NCBI GenBank assembly: GCA_905221605.1
Contig: CAJNDS010002441.1
Coordinates: forward strand, 324,001 to 388,000
Direction of reading: 5' to 3'
DNA: 64,000 nucleotides
Source of the DNA: Symbiodinium natans
Lineage: Eukaryota > Sar > Dinophyceae > Suessiales > Symbiodiniaceae
In this document: positions 46,701-53,893 of the stretch, piece by piece
How positions within the stretch are numbered: the stretch's first letter is position 1
Layout of the letters: each line of letters starts with the position of its first letter
The notes under the pieces: generated by a model
The model's database searches: none
What the model was told of the DNA's origin: nothing
The model's input: the letters and a program-made list of their open reading frames with translations, nothing else
Program-made: the position numbers and the translations under genes

Positions 46701-49700
46701 ACCCTAAAACCCTAAAACCCTAAATCCTAAACCCTAAACCCTTTGCTGGAGGCCTTGACCACATTTCTGCTGATCGGAACAGAAGCGCTGACCTTCCTCC
46801 TCACCAGTATCCTGGCCACGATCTCAGGATCCTAGGTACTGTGCTGTTTGGCTTGATGGCTCCAGTTTGACGTGTGTAGGTTCTACTGTACTGCCTGCCT
46901 CAGAAGCACACCCTTGCACCGGTGGAGTTGTTCTACTTGGAACTTCATGGTACTCATTAACCAAGTATATTTGTACTTAAAGCTGTGCCTATAATCATAT
47001 TGGGGCACTTAAGGGGCCCAAGTGTTTAGGTGTTAAAGTTCTTCATGTGAGAGTCGAATCCTTTTGCCACAGGCCCCGACAAAGAATCAGGACCGTGATT
47101 TGGAACCACCTCCCCATGTCACCCCTGAATCCATGTTCAAGCCTTCGTTTGTAGGGTTTAGGGCTTATCGTGTTTACCTAGTAACCTATATACCCTCAGA
47201 GTGAGGGAGAGAAGACTACATACCCACCCCCACCCCCCCCCCCCCCCCCACCCCCCGCTCCCTCGCTTTTAAGGGGGTATGCAGGTTACTTGGCAACCCA
47301 GAAGCCCGAAACCTTAAACCCCAACCCTAAACCCTACACCCAAAAGCCTTAAAACCCTAAAACCCTGCACCTGAAACCCCAACCCTAAACCCTACACCCT
47401 AAAATCCTAAAACCTTAAGACCCTAAACCTTAAACCCCAACCCTAAACCCTACACCCTAAAACCTTAAAGCCTTAAAACCCTAAACTTTAAACCCTAAAC
47501 CCTACACCCAAAAACCCTAAAACCCTAAAACCCTAAAACCCTAGCTAGACCCTGCACCCAGAGTTTGCCCTAAACCCTAAACCCTAAACCCTAAACCCTA
47601 AACCCTAAACCCTAAACCCTAAACCCTAAACCCTAAACCCTAAACCCTAAACCCTAAATAAACCCTAAACCCTAAACCCTAACCCTAAACCCTAAACCCT
47701 AACCCTAAACCCTAAACCTGCGGTGGCCCCCAGGTGCCTTTTTTGCTCTTCCACACGTGGCTGATCGTTCGAAACATGCCGGGGCGCTTGGCTCCCCTCC
47801 GGCTCGAAATCCTTATATACCCCAAGGGTCCATGTACCTCATTATTATATACTTGGGCCCCAAAGTCCCTGTATAGGAAGTACTTTAAGGCCCAAGTATA
47901 TAATAATGAGGTACATGGACCCTTAGGGATAGTCTTATAGGGTTCGAGGGGCTCGGGTTTAGGTTTAGGGCTCAGGGTCTGGGGTTTAATGTTAGGGTTT
48001 CGTATTTATAAGGTTTAGGGTTTAGGGTGGGCGCAGTGGTTTTCCTCCTGTTGCTTCATGACAGGAATGTTGGTGACACTTTTTTTTTGGCGGGGGGCTT
48101 CGGAACTTTGCAGCTAAGACTTTGGAGATTCCCGGTTTGGCGATTCCCGCGTAGATCGAGTTCCCAGAATCCGTTCTATCCTCGCTAGCTGGACAGCGTC
48201 ATCCTTTCGTGAGAATGTGAGTGGATTCCTAGAACAATTATCAAATCCTTCAGATGATGATGGATCAGTTGTTCGTGGAAGTGAAAAATGCAACAGGTCT
48301 ATTTTTGAAAACAAAATATAATAGTAAAGAAAATGCACCATGGATGCCACAGATTGGTGAATATGCATTAACCATTGAGTATTCACTACCAATTCTTTCT
48401 GTGCTCCTGACTAAAATTTCCCGCCGGGCTCAGGGCAGAGTAGGATGGCTTTTTTTTTTCTCCTTCTGTTAGTCTTATTCTAGGCTTCCGAGTGGAAACC
48501 AACATCCTTACGGGGGCAAGTTTGTAGCTGATGTGGGGTGTTGTTCTTGGCTACGGGCCCTTCTAAGGGGATTCCACTCTTTTTTTTCTTCTGGGGGGGG
48601 GGGGGGGGGTGTAAAATATGCCCCAATTGTCTGACACCCGCACCTATATGAGATTCTTAGACCCATGAGAGACTCTATTCGCAACAGCTTGCGACCCTAG
48701 GTATTTCTCCCACAACCCAAGCTTATAAGCTCAGAACCTGCTTTGGGATGTTCCCCCTTATACTAACAGTCCTGAATAGGGATTCCAATAGGGGGGGGGC
48801 GGGGGGTACCATAATCCCGATTAAGGACTGTTAGTATAACTGGAGCATCCCAACCTCAGCCCTAAATCCTAAACTCTAAGCCCTAAACCCCGAACTGAAT
48901 TCAAGTAGGGTGGAATAATCCCGAAACCCTAAACCCTAAGCCCTAAGCCCTAAACCCTAAACCGTAAATCCCCAGAACCTCCTTTGGGCAAAAAGGACCA
49001 CCATCGAGTTCTGCGCCTCCTTTGCCAAGACGCAGGATGAGAAGCAAGGGCGCCCAAGTTCTGCCTTTTAGGTTTTAGAGTGTTTAGGGCCTTTCAGGGT
49101 TTAATTTAGGGTTTAGGGTTTAGGGTTTAGGGTTTAGGGTTTAGGGTTTAGGGTTTAGGGTTTAGGGTTTAGGGTTTAGGGTCGTTTAGGGTTTAGGGTT
49201 TAGGGTTTAGGGTTTAGGGTTTAGGGTTCAGGGTTTCGGCCGAGCCTCCATCATCCCCGAGGCTGTAAGGGAAGTATACCCAAGAGTTCGGGTACTCTCG
49301 GCACTGTTTCGGGGTGTGAAACAACAGGCCTCCGTAAACCCTGAACCCTAAACCCTAAACCCCAAAGACCCTAAACCCCAAAGACCCTAAACCCCAAACC
49401 CTAAACCCCAAAGACCCTAAACCCCAAAGACCCTAAACCCCAAAGCCTAAACCCCAAAGACCCTAAACCCCAAAAACCCTAAACCCTAAAGACCCTAAAG
49501 ACCCTAAAGACTCTAACGACCCTAAAGACCCTGAAGACCCTAAAGACCGTAAAGACCCTAAAGACCCTTAAAGACCCTAAAGACCCTAAAGACCCTAAAG
49601 ACTCTAACGACCCTACAGACCCTAAAGGCCCTAAGCCCTCTAGCGGCCCCCCCGAGGCCTTACGACAATCCCTACGACGTGGGCATCTTCCGCAACGTCA

Positions 49701-50245
49701 GCGCTGTGCTGGGAGCCTCCCCATTGGTCTGGCACCCCCCGGCATGCTTGGGTCAGGGGGTTTAGGGTTTAGGGTTTAGGGTTTAGGGTTTAGGGTTTAG
49801 GGTTTAGGGTTTAGGGTTTAGGGTTTCGGGTTTCGGGTTTCGGGTTTCGGGTTTAGGGGGTCAGGCTCTACAGGGTTTCGGTTTGGCAGGTTTTTCGGGC
49901 GAGAGGTGGGGGGGGTTAAGGTTGGTGTAAGGATTTGGCAGGACTGGCAAACGCTTAGGCCGTACCTTGAGGACCCGAACGACAAATTTGGGGGAGCGGG
50001 GCCCTTTAGGGGCCCCAGGGCGTGTGAGGGTGGAACCCTGAATTCGATTTGGGGTCTGTAAAGGGTTTAGGGTTTAGGGTTTAGGGTTTAGGGTTTAGGG
50101 TTTAGGGTTTAGGGCTACAGGGCCTCCCGAACAGGGTTCACACCTACCACGAAACCTCCGATGCAAGCTGGCAGGTGGGCCCCCGTGGGCGGGCCCATGG
50201 GCGACGGCATCAGCTACCCTCGAAAAGGCTTGTGGCGAGAGCCCA
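40686..50245 (+). CDS. DHHC-type protein S-acyltransferase gene, partial model
   Basis: A multi-exon gene identified by order and content of conserved motifs. These are a cysteine-rich-domain remnant (KPDRAHFCR), the core [15 protein letters not shown] with NHKYFYLF, hydrophobic helices, [16 protein letters not shown], and [17 protein letters not shown]. Such enzymes sit in internal or plasma membranes with four or more helices. They transfer palmitoyl from CoA first to the DHHC cysteine, then to cysteines of client proteins. Exons used: 40686, 41829, 44628, 46752, 47734, 48996, 49657 and tentatively 50175. Codon phases join for most junctions, two of them only with GC donors. The protein lacks two zinc-ligand cysteines expected before the DHHC core. 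The start exon (N-terminal helices) is not found. Introns are filled with telomeric repeats, MITEs and the composite at 44.9 kb. Family assignment is firm; exon ends are not all certain. Confidence 0.8.
41829..41909 (+). CDS. DHHC gene exon: catalytic core
   Basis: 27 codons in phase 0: [20 protein letters not shown] then KYFYLFL. It contains the catalytic D-H-H-C, the following P-W, and the N-x-x-G-x-x-N-H-x-F-F/Y region that leads into a membrane helix. Acceptor CGCAAGAG, donor CTG|GTGCGG. CCCTAAA array 20 bp upstream, TTTAGGG 30 bp downstream. Confidence 0.85.
41935..41972 (+). repeat. TTTAGGG-type units
   Basis: A short degenerate tract at the start of the intron after the DHHC core, followed by a family-free stretch with a 20-bp poly-C run (42030). 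Confidence 0.9.
42304..42793. mobile_element. MITE family B copy carrying a gene fragment
   Basis: Ends TACTTGGAGGTTCATGGGTA and GCCCTGAACCTCCAAGTA are family B termini, but the interior is about 370 bp of GC-rich unique sequence. It is open on plus as [20 protein letters not shown] ... [14 protein letters not shown] ... THIVFEG. After a one-base frame change near 42600 it reads [16 protein letters not shown]. The layout resembles the RNA 2'-phosphotransferase (KptA/Tpt1) fold. It is probably a captured, frame-broken piece. Confidence 0.7.
42845..43372 (+). repeat. long degenerate TTTTAGGG/TTTAGGG block
   Basis: Over 500 bp of seven- and eight-base variants with frequent single changes (TTTCAGGG, TTTGAGGG), the oldest-looking telomeric block in the window. 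Confidence 0.95.
43480..43550 (+). other. possible exon inside the DHHC intron
   Basis: After GGATCTTTGCAG a frame reads [19 protein letters not shown]. It would not fit the membrane helix expected here, so it is either intronic chance or a nested gene. Confidence 0.2.
43565..43707 (+). repeat. TTTAGGG array
   Basis: About 17 perfect units after a few mutated ones. Confidence 0.96.
43710..43963. other. unassigned intronic stretch
   Basis: Unique sequence with an open minus-strand frame (83 codons), no motif. Confidence 0.25.
43964..44054. mobile_element. MITE family V
   Basis: TACCCAAAGGCTCCTTTGTA facing TACATTGGAGCCTTTGGGTA. The first 14 bp of each arm are perfectly inverted. Confidence 0.88.
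44120..44259 (+). other. open stretch inside the DHHC intron
   Basis: After TTTGCCGCAG a frame of 45 codons ([20 protein letters not shown], then [20 protein letters not shown]) ends in a stop. A second frame is also open. It does not fit the DHHC protein. Nested gene, old exon or chance. Confidence 0.25.
44628..44660 (+). CDS. DHHC gene exon: part of a membrane helix
   Basis: 33 bp in phase 0, [11 protein letters not shown]. Acceptor CTCAACAGAG (again AGAG, as at 41829), donor CTTCCG|GTGAGG. It joins YLFL before and ALTTFLLIG after without a frame change. CCCTAAA directly upstream. Confidence 0.55.
44896..46403. mobile_element. 1.5-kb composite of hairpins framed by GACGTC-rich ends
   Basis: The left end (44896-44985) and right end (46263-46403) share, in inverse order, AAATTAGTGACGTC, TTGAAATTAGCGC-type words and repeated GACGTC palindromes. 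The inside has about nine copies of the hairpin AACCCTATCTGGCCCAGATA then GGGTT between AAAAA and TTTTT, and three copies of a CCCGTCCCCTTCCCTGCCCC spacer. A 93-bp direct repeat lies at 45808-45900 and 46171-46263. No transposase frame; all open frames over the array are repeat artefacts. Confidence 0.7.
46490..46540 (+). repeat. poly-G run
   Basis: More than 25 G with few interruptions, the longest homopolymer here. It produces an artefactual polyglycine frame. Confidence 0.95.
46752..46814 (+). CDS. DHHC gene exon: membrane helix
   Basis: Acceptor TTTGCTGGAG, phase 0, [20 protein letters not shown] then L. A hydrophobic helix as expected between the DHHC core and TTxE. The end is uncertain: a GC donor at CTG|GCCACG keeps phase with the next exon, while the frame itself runs to a stop at 46833. 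CCCTAAA units directly upstream. Confidence 0.6.
46934..46990. mobile_element. MITE family B, left-end fragment
   Basis: TACTTGGAACTTCATGGTAC then TCATTAACCAAG. The partner end is not recognisable. Confidence 0.5.
47000..47300. other. intronic stretch with palindrome
   Basis: Contains an open piece after TTTTGCCACAG (47073, [20 protein letters not shown]). It also contains a small palindromic element (about 47170-47305, TTACCTAGTAACCTATATAC facing GTATGCAGGTTACTTGGCAA) with a poly-C loop. Confidence 0.4.
47315..47720 (-). repeat. CCCTAAA/CCCTAAAA block
   Basis: Degenerate CCCTACACCCTAAAACC-type units (47315-47560) turn into about 20 clean CCCTAAA units (47567-47720), ending just before the next DHHC exon. 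Confidence 0.96.
47734..47777 (+). CDS. DHHC gene exon: helix leading to TTxE
   Basis: Acceptor GTGGCCCCCAG. It reads [14 protein letters not shown] and ends AAACAT|GCCGGG, a GC donor in phase 2. AT plus the G of the next exon makes Met, giving RNMTTIEFC, the canonical spacing. Confidence 0.75.
47822..47938. mobile_element. MITE family C, complete copy
   Basis: AAGGGTCCATGTACCTCATT ... AATGAGGTACATGGACCCTT. The arms are almost perfectly inverted over 55 bp and include GTATATAATAATGAGG. The best-preserved family member. Confidence 0.93.
48030..48720. other. intronic stretch, telomere-poor
   Basis: About 690 bp between repeat blocks with AT-rich centre (48240-48480, open on both strands for 70-90 codons) and a 16-bp poly-G run. 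No motif. Confidence 0.3.
48743..48852. mobile_element. MITE family A, complete copy
   Basis: TTGGGATGTTCCCCCTTATA then CTAACAGTCC ... GGACTGTTAGTATAAC ... GGAGCATCCCA. Confidence 0.87.
48996..49049 (+). CDS. DHHC gene exon: TTxE motif
   Basis: Acceptor GGGCAAAAAG. It reads [17 protein letters not shown] and ends CAAGG|GCGCCC (GC donor, phase 2). TTIE is the conserved T-T-x-E on the cytosolic face after the last helix of the core. CCCTAAA upstream. Confidence 0.8.
49104..49240 (+). repeat. TTTAGGG array
   Basis: About 18 units with one interruption (GTCG), downstream of the TTxE exon. Confidence 0.96.
49347..49640 (-). repeat. CCCTAAAGA nonamer array
   Basis: A 290-bp block in which CCCTAAA has gained GA (ACCCTAAAG), after an intermediate zone of a 16-bp unit CAAAGACCCTAAACCC. 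It ends just before the next DHHC exon. Confidence 0.95.
49657..49759 (+). CDS. DHHC gene exon: NPYD region
   Basis: Acceptor CCCCCCGAG. It reads [20 protein letters not shown] then [14 protein letters not shown], donor CAGGGG|GTTTAGGG. N-P-Y-D-x-G ... N ... V-(F/L)-G is the conserved C-terminal signature of DHHC enzymes. GG plus G from the previous exon makes Gly. Confidence 0.78.
49757..49860 (+). repeat. TTTAGGG array with 3' TTTCGGG variants
   Basis: About nine TTTAGGG then four TTTCGGG units. The word GGGTCAGG occurs just before (49750-49757) and just after it (49858-49865). Confidence 0.95.
49942..50000 (+). CDS. candidate exon, possibly DHHC tail
   Basis: After ATTTGGCAG a frame reads [20 protein letters not shown] in phase 0, compatible with the previous exon. 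Not diagnostic. Confidence 0.3.
50175..50245 (+). CDS. DHHC gene exon, tentative: GDGISYP tail
   Basis: Acceptor AAGCTGGCAG. It reads [23 protein letters not shown]-x-x-Y/F-P is commonly found after V-F-G in these enzymes. The frame runs into an inverted-repeat element at 50242, so the end is unresolved. Confidence 0.42.
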
Positions 50246-50350
50246 GAGACTCCAAAACCCCTTAATTAAGGAATATACCTTAAATCATATTAGGGTTCCT
50301 ATTAGAATTTAAGGTATATTCCTTAATTAAGGGGTTTTGGAGTCTCTGGG
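50242..50350. mobile_element. MITE family E, 44-bp perfect inverted arms
   Basis: 50242-50285 (CCCAGAGACTCCAAAACCCC then TTAATTAAGGAATATACCTT then AAAT) is an exact reverse complement of 50307-50350, around a 21-bp loop. A poly-G run follows. Related to 15561-15640. Confidence 0.92.
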
Positions 50351-50529
50351 GGGGGGGGGGGGGATGGCAAGGTGCCCTTAACGTTAACCCACAGAAACCC
50401 TAATTACCAGAGTCCGGAGAGTTTTCCCCGCATAAACCCGAAGCCATGAGAGTCCGCGTCGTTTTGGGTTTAGAGTCGAAGGTTTGGCCCTAAACCCGAA
50501 AACCCTGCAGGGCTTCGATTTCTGCCCAG

Positions 50530-50610
50530 GGTCCAACTATACTCACACTTTCTGCACCTCACCCTAGGGTTGCACTTATCTGGCGTATACTTCGGCCCGA
50601 GAGCTCCGAC
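50530..50610 (+). CDS. exon, phase-consistent chain
   Basis: Acceptor CGATTTCTGCCCAG, donor CTCCGAC|GTAAGG, 27 codons in phase 0. It reads GPTILTLSAPHPRVALIWRI then LRPESSD. It joins in phase to the next exon. It could be the far C-terminus of the DHHC gene or a separate gene. A 101-codon minus-strand frame overlaps; the splice signals favour plus. Confidence 0.45.
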
Positions 50611-50689
50611 GTAAGGCCCGAATATATACGGAAACCTCAGCAAACCCTGATCATGACTGCTGATGGCAGTACTTGACTGCTGATGGCAG

Positions 50690-50744
50690 TACTTGCGCCA
50701 CGGGTCCTCAGAGGATCTCTCCGAGTGCGCACGCGCGCGCCTTC
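50690..50744 (+). CDS. exon, phase-consistent chain
   Basis: Acceptor ACTGCTGATGGCAG, donor CCTTC|GTAAGC. It reads YLRHGSSEDLSECARARL, entering in phase 0 as required. The acceptor lies in the second copy of a 20-bp tandem duplication (50655-50674, 50675-50694), so an alternative acceptor exists 20 bp upstream. Confidence 0.45.
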
Positions 50745-50781
50745 GTAAGCCCGATTTCCGGAAGCCGTCCTGCATTCCCAG

Positions 50782-50802
50782 GCAAAGCGTATATTTTAGC
50801 AG
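50782..50802 (+). CDS. candidate 21-bp micro-exon
   Basis: Acceptor TGCATTCCCAG, donor GCAG|GTCGGG. In the inherited phase it reads KAYILA. The preceding intron would be only 37 nt. Tentative. Confidence 0.28.
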
Positions 50803-50859
50803 GTCGGGTCAGCTTAGGGTCGGGCTCAGGGTTTAGGGTTGAGGGCTGAGAGTCTACAG

Positions 50860-50934
50860 AGCCCCAGAACCAACCCCAAGCCCCCCAAAAAGGACCGTCT
50901 GCGAGCCTACTTGGAGAAGCGCGGAAAGCCTTAA
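50860..50934 (+). CDS. candidate terminal exon, basic tail
   Basis: Acceptor GAGTCTACAG. It reads SPRTNPKPPKKDRLRAYLEK then RGKP and TAA. It is Lys/Arg/Pro-rich. Another frame would fit the preceding micro-exon's phase, so linkage is open. Confidence 0.33.
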   Translation, partial: SPRTNPKPPKKDRLRAYLEKRGKP

Positions 50935-50944
50935 GCAGGAATCC

Positions 50945-51023
50945 CCTAAAGGTCCGTTTCCCTATATGATATATACTTGGGCCCTAAAGCTACTATATCG
51001 GAACCTCTTTTAGGCTCAGATAT

Positions 51024-51057
<34 letters not shown>

Positions 51058-51085
51058 GTGTGTATATATATATATATTCTTTGTG
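50945..51085. repeat. family C fragment and TA microsatellite
   Basis: CCCTATATGATATATACTTG then GGCCCTAAAGC is a degraded family C arm. It is followed by (TA)n runs from 51018 to 51078. Confidence 0.7.
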
Positions 51086-51318
51086 GTGCTTTACTGTAAC
51101 TTTAAATCCTTAGCCTTTTGGGGTTTATTGGGTGTCTTAGTAAGGCAGCTAAATGTTTAATTTATAAGCACCCTCCTAAGTGCAGACAAGAATTACCTAA
51201 ACCCTAAACCCTAAATCCTAAACCCTAAACCCTAAACCCTAAACCCTAAACCCTAAACCCTAAGGTATACTATGTAGGGATCCTGATCGGAAAAAAAGCT
51301 GCGTGAAAAGGGCTCCAG

Positions 51319-51380
51319 TCCGTCAGCCGCTTCAGGATTGCCCGAGTACTTCATGCTCTCTGATGAGGACGGGAATCATG
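51319..51380 (+). CDS. candidate internal exon, partly duplicated
   Basis: Acceptor GGGCTCCAG, donor AATCATG|GTATAG. It reads PSAASGLPEYFMLSDEDGNH. The 26-bp CATGCTCTCTGATGAGGACG then GGAATC (51352-51377) recurs exactly at 51448-51473, after a seven-unit TTTAGGG tract. So the tail of the exon is present twice around the telomeric insertion. Confidence 0.45.
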
Positions 51381-51397
51381 GTATAGGTATGATAGGG

Positions 51398-51446
51398 TTT
51401 AGGGTTTAGGGTTTAGGGTTTAGGGTTTAGGGTTTAGGGTTTAGGG
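51398..51446 (+). repeat. TTTAGGG tract between duplicated exon ends
   Basis: Seven perfect units lying between two exact 26-bp copies of coding-like sequence. Confidence 0.97.
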
Positions 51447-51501
51447 CCATGCTCTCTGATGAGGACGGGAATCCGTGAAGACGATTCAGGGCTTGGGTGT
51501 T

Positions 51502-51600
51502 ACCCTAATCATCATTATGTACTTGGGCCTCAAAGTCCCTATATAGGAAGTACTTGAAGGCCCAAGTATTCCCCGATTTAGGTACATGGACCCTTAGAGT
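51502..51600. mobile_element. MITE family C copy
   Basis: CTAATCATCATTATGTACTT then GGGCC ... AAGTACTTGAAGGCCCAAGT ... TAGGTACATGGACCC. Confidence 0.75.
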
Positions 51601-51608
51601 TACCTCGA

Positions 51609-51668
51609 CCCCCAAAATATGAAAAATAATAGCCCTTTTAAGGGTTTTGTTTTTCTTTTCATACTTTG
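51609..51668. mobile_element. MITE family Q, copy 2
   Basis: CCCCAAAATATGAAAAATAA facing TTTTTCTTTTCATACTTTGG then GG. A GGGCTTTTA-like loop, followed by a 17-bp poly-G run. Confidence 0.7.
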
Positions 51669-51671
51669 GGG

Positions 51672-52080
51672 GGGGGGGGGGGGGGTTAGGGTTTAGGGTT
51701 TAGGGTTTAGGGTTTAGGGTTTAGGGTTTAGGGTTCAGGGCTTATTCGGATTTCTCACCTGAAATCCTAACTCTCGGAGCCTTCGAGCTCCTGAGACCTG
51801 ACATCCTAAGGTTTGGGATCCAAGAATAACCCTGAACCCTTGAGGGTTTAGGGTTTAGGGTTTATGTTTTCGGGTTTGGGTGTGGATTGGCATCCTTCCT
51901 GTCAGCATTCAGCAGCCGACAGGATAGCTCTCTTTGGAAGCAGAATGCATGGCCACGAAGTCCTATGATTCTCCCTAAGCCCCAAACCCCTAAACCCGAA
52001 ACCCTAAACCCCAAACCCTCAACCCTAAACCCTAAACCCTATAATTCCTATACCATGAACGACATTCGTGTTTAGGTTTT
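51672..52080. repeat. TTTAGGG and CCCTAAA blocks with unassigned island
   Basis: TTTAGGG at 51687-51735 and 51845-51870, CCCTAAA-type at 51975-52040. The island between (51880-51965) is open in plus and minus frames and is not assigned. Confidence 0.6.
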
Positions 52081-52084
52081 AGGG

Positions 52085-52910
52085 TTTAGGGGTCAGGGTC
52101 TAGGGCGATGTCTGCATGGTACGTCCAAGCGCCCTGTATTTCTCCGTTTTTTTCATGGGCCTTTGGGCATAAAGTGAGCAAAAGGACTTTATGGACGCAT
52201 GAATTCAATTGATTTGCGTGCAGCATGAAAGGGCCCATAAGTTGTGCAAGTTGTTTTGTGTTTTCATATGCGCACAAATAAGTCGTTTTTACGTGCGACA
52301 TTGAGAGGCCCGACAACAAATATCTGGCGGGGGGGGGGGGTTCTTACAACGGCCTGTTAAGAATAGTTCATACATATAACACAATAAACATAAGATTAAT
52401 CAGACCACTATAACAACATACAAGTGATTTTCAGAACCGTTGTGCGCTTCTTTCAGGTAACCATCAGCCAATCTCAAGAGAAACAAGTGAAAGACGTTCG
52501 CGCGCGATCTGCGAATTCCTCATTGAGGGGGTCTGTGTCTTTTTCCCGGTTCATGTCAGTTGCGATGATTATTATTGTAAGCAAGGGGCACAACATACTC
52601 ATACACTCATACAAAAGCTCGCGTTCGTATTCGTATTAATGCGTGCCCTTGCTCTATCATTATTCTATGAGGTTCTTTATGTGTGCACGCGCACGCATTA
52701 TTGAGACCCTGCCAAAAAAGGCTATGTATAGGGGTCGTTACATTTGGCATAGTAAACAAATTTGTCGCACGCCAGTAAAACAATTTCATTGTCCGCGCGG
52801 TAGAAAAGCACCATTCAACCTGAAAAACCGAGGCCCACAAAGCCTATATGGTCATTCTTTTTCAAAAACATGGTCCCTTTTGCGGTCCCTATTCTAAGAG
52901 CCCTGGTATT
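52085..52910. other. telomere-free, AT-richer island
   Basis: About 820 bp with no TTTAGGG/CCCTAAA words, the longest such stretch in the window. There are several 70-85-codon frames on both strands (for example a plus frame with RYIWHSKQICRTPVKQFHC), none recognisable. Composition differs from the surroundings. It may be a foreign insertion or a relic of a larger element. Confidence 0.45.
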
Positions 52911-52935
52911 TAAGGTACCCAAAAAAGGGACCCTA
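52861..52935. mobile_element. family H-like palindrome
   Basis: GGTCCCTTTTGCGGTCCCTA facing AAAAAAGGGACCCTAATTCT. Resembles the family H core at 24115-24175. Confidence 0.5.
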
Positions 52936-53112
52936 ATTCTTTGTTTTTTGCTGCACTGTGTGTCTGAGGCCGCGACCTTTCGACAAGCAACAAGACCCTA
53001 ATTCAGAGAACTGACCACATGATGCCATGGCAAGTCCTTCGACCCTCAGCCCCAAAGCCTCCAAATCCTCAATGTTGTTAAGAACGCCAAGCCTACCTTC
53101 TCCCCCTGGTTC

Positions 53113-53198
53113 TGAGTAGGGAATGAGGGAATTAAGGCCCTATATACACCCCTACACAAGGGAGTATAGAGGTACCTCATCCCCTCATTCCCTACTAA
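53113..53198. mobile_element. MITE family D, copy 2
   Basis: GAGTAGGGAATGAGGGAATT ... GGTACCTCATCCCCTCATTC then CCTACT. Confidence 0.82.
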
Positions 53199-53245
53199 GC
53201 TGTAGGTCCGCAGAGGGACAAAAAAAAAGCCTGCACTGCCTAGAT

Positions 53246-53327
53246 AACCCTAAACCCTAAACCCTAAACCCTAAACCCTAAACCCTAAACCCTAAACCCT
53301 AAACCCTAAACCCTAAACCCTAAACCC
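53246..53327 (-). repeat. CCCTAAA array
   Basis: Twelve perfect units. The following island (53330-53400) is open in all three plus frames and is not assigned. Confidence 0.96.
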
Positions 53328-53519
53328 AAGATTTGTGGTTGTGGGCTCTCACGGTGGACGTGGAAACCCCCTCCACCCCTCACCATTCCACCCCCAAGCC
53401 TTAACCCTGAACCCGCAATTTCAGAACCCTACGCCCTTAACCCTAAGGTCTGCACAGGGTTCAGGGTTTGGGGGCTTGGTGCTAGAGGGCTTGGGCTCAG
53501 GGTCTCGGAACCCTCAACC

Positions 53520-53620
53520 TCCAACTGAAACCCTGAAAACCCAAGACCCTAAACCCCAAACCCCAAACCCTAAACCCTAAACCCCAAACCCTAAACCCTA
53601 AACTTTCCCTAAACCCTGAA
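53520..53620 (-). repeat. CCCTAAA/CCCCAAA block
   Basis: Mixed units preceding a possible exon that starts after CCAATTCTGCAG (53643). That piece is open in all three frames, e.g. GSGGGSPNRIVRRRGTSSFS. Confidence 0.85.
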
Positions 53621-53893
53621 TTCCTCAGCCAATTCTGCAGGAGGATCCGGAGGCGGCTCACCCAACCGGATTGTCCGAAGGCGCGGTACCAGCAGTTTTA
53701 GTGTAGGCTCAAGGTTGACGATATTTAGGGTTTGGGGTTTGGGGTTTAGGGCTTCCGGCCCGGGATTCTGTTTGTGGGAGGGCCGCCGGGTGTGCTGCGC
53801 GATCCCGAATTAACCCTTAACCCTGAATCCTAAACCCTAAACCCTAAACCCTAAACCCTAAATCCTGTAAACCCTGAGTCTTGAGCTCACCAG

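Noticed and set aside
53740-53820. ILFVGGPPGVLRDPE resembling a nucleotide-binding loop
   Set aside because: Lacks the G-K-[ST] of a Walker A motif and lies in reversed repeat context with no clear splice sites.
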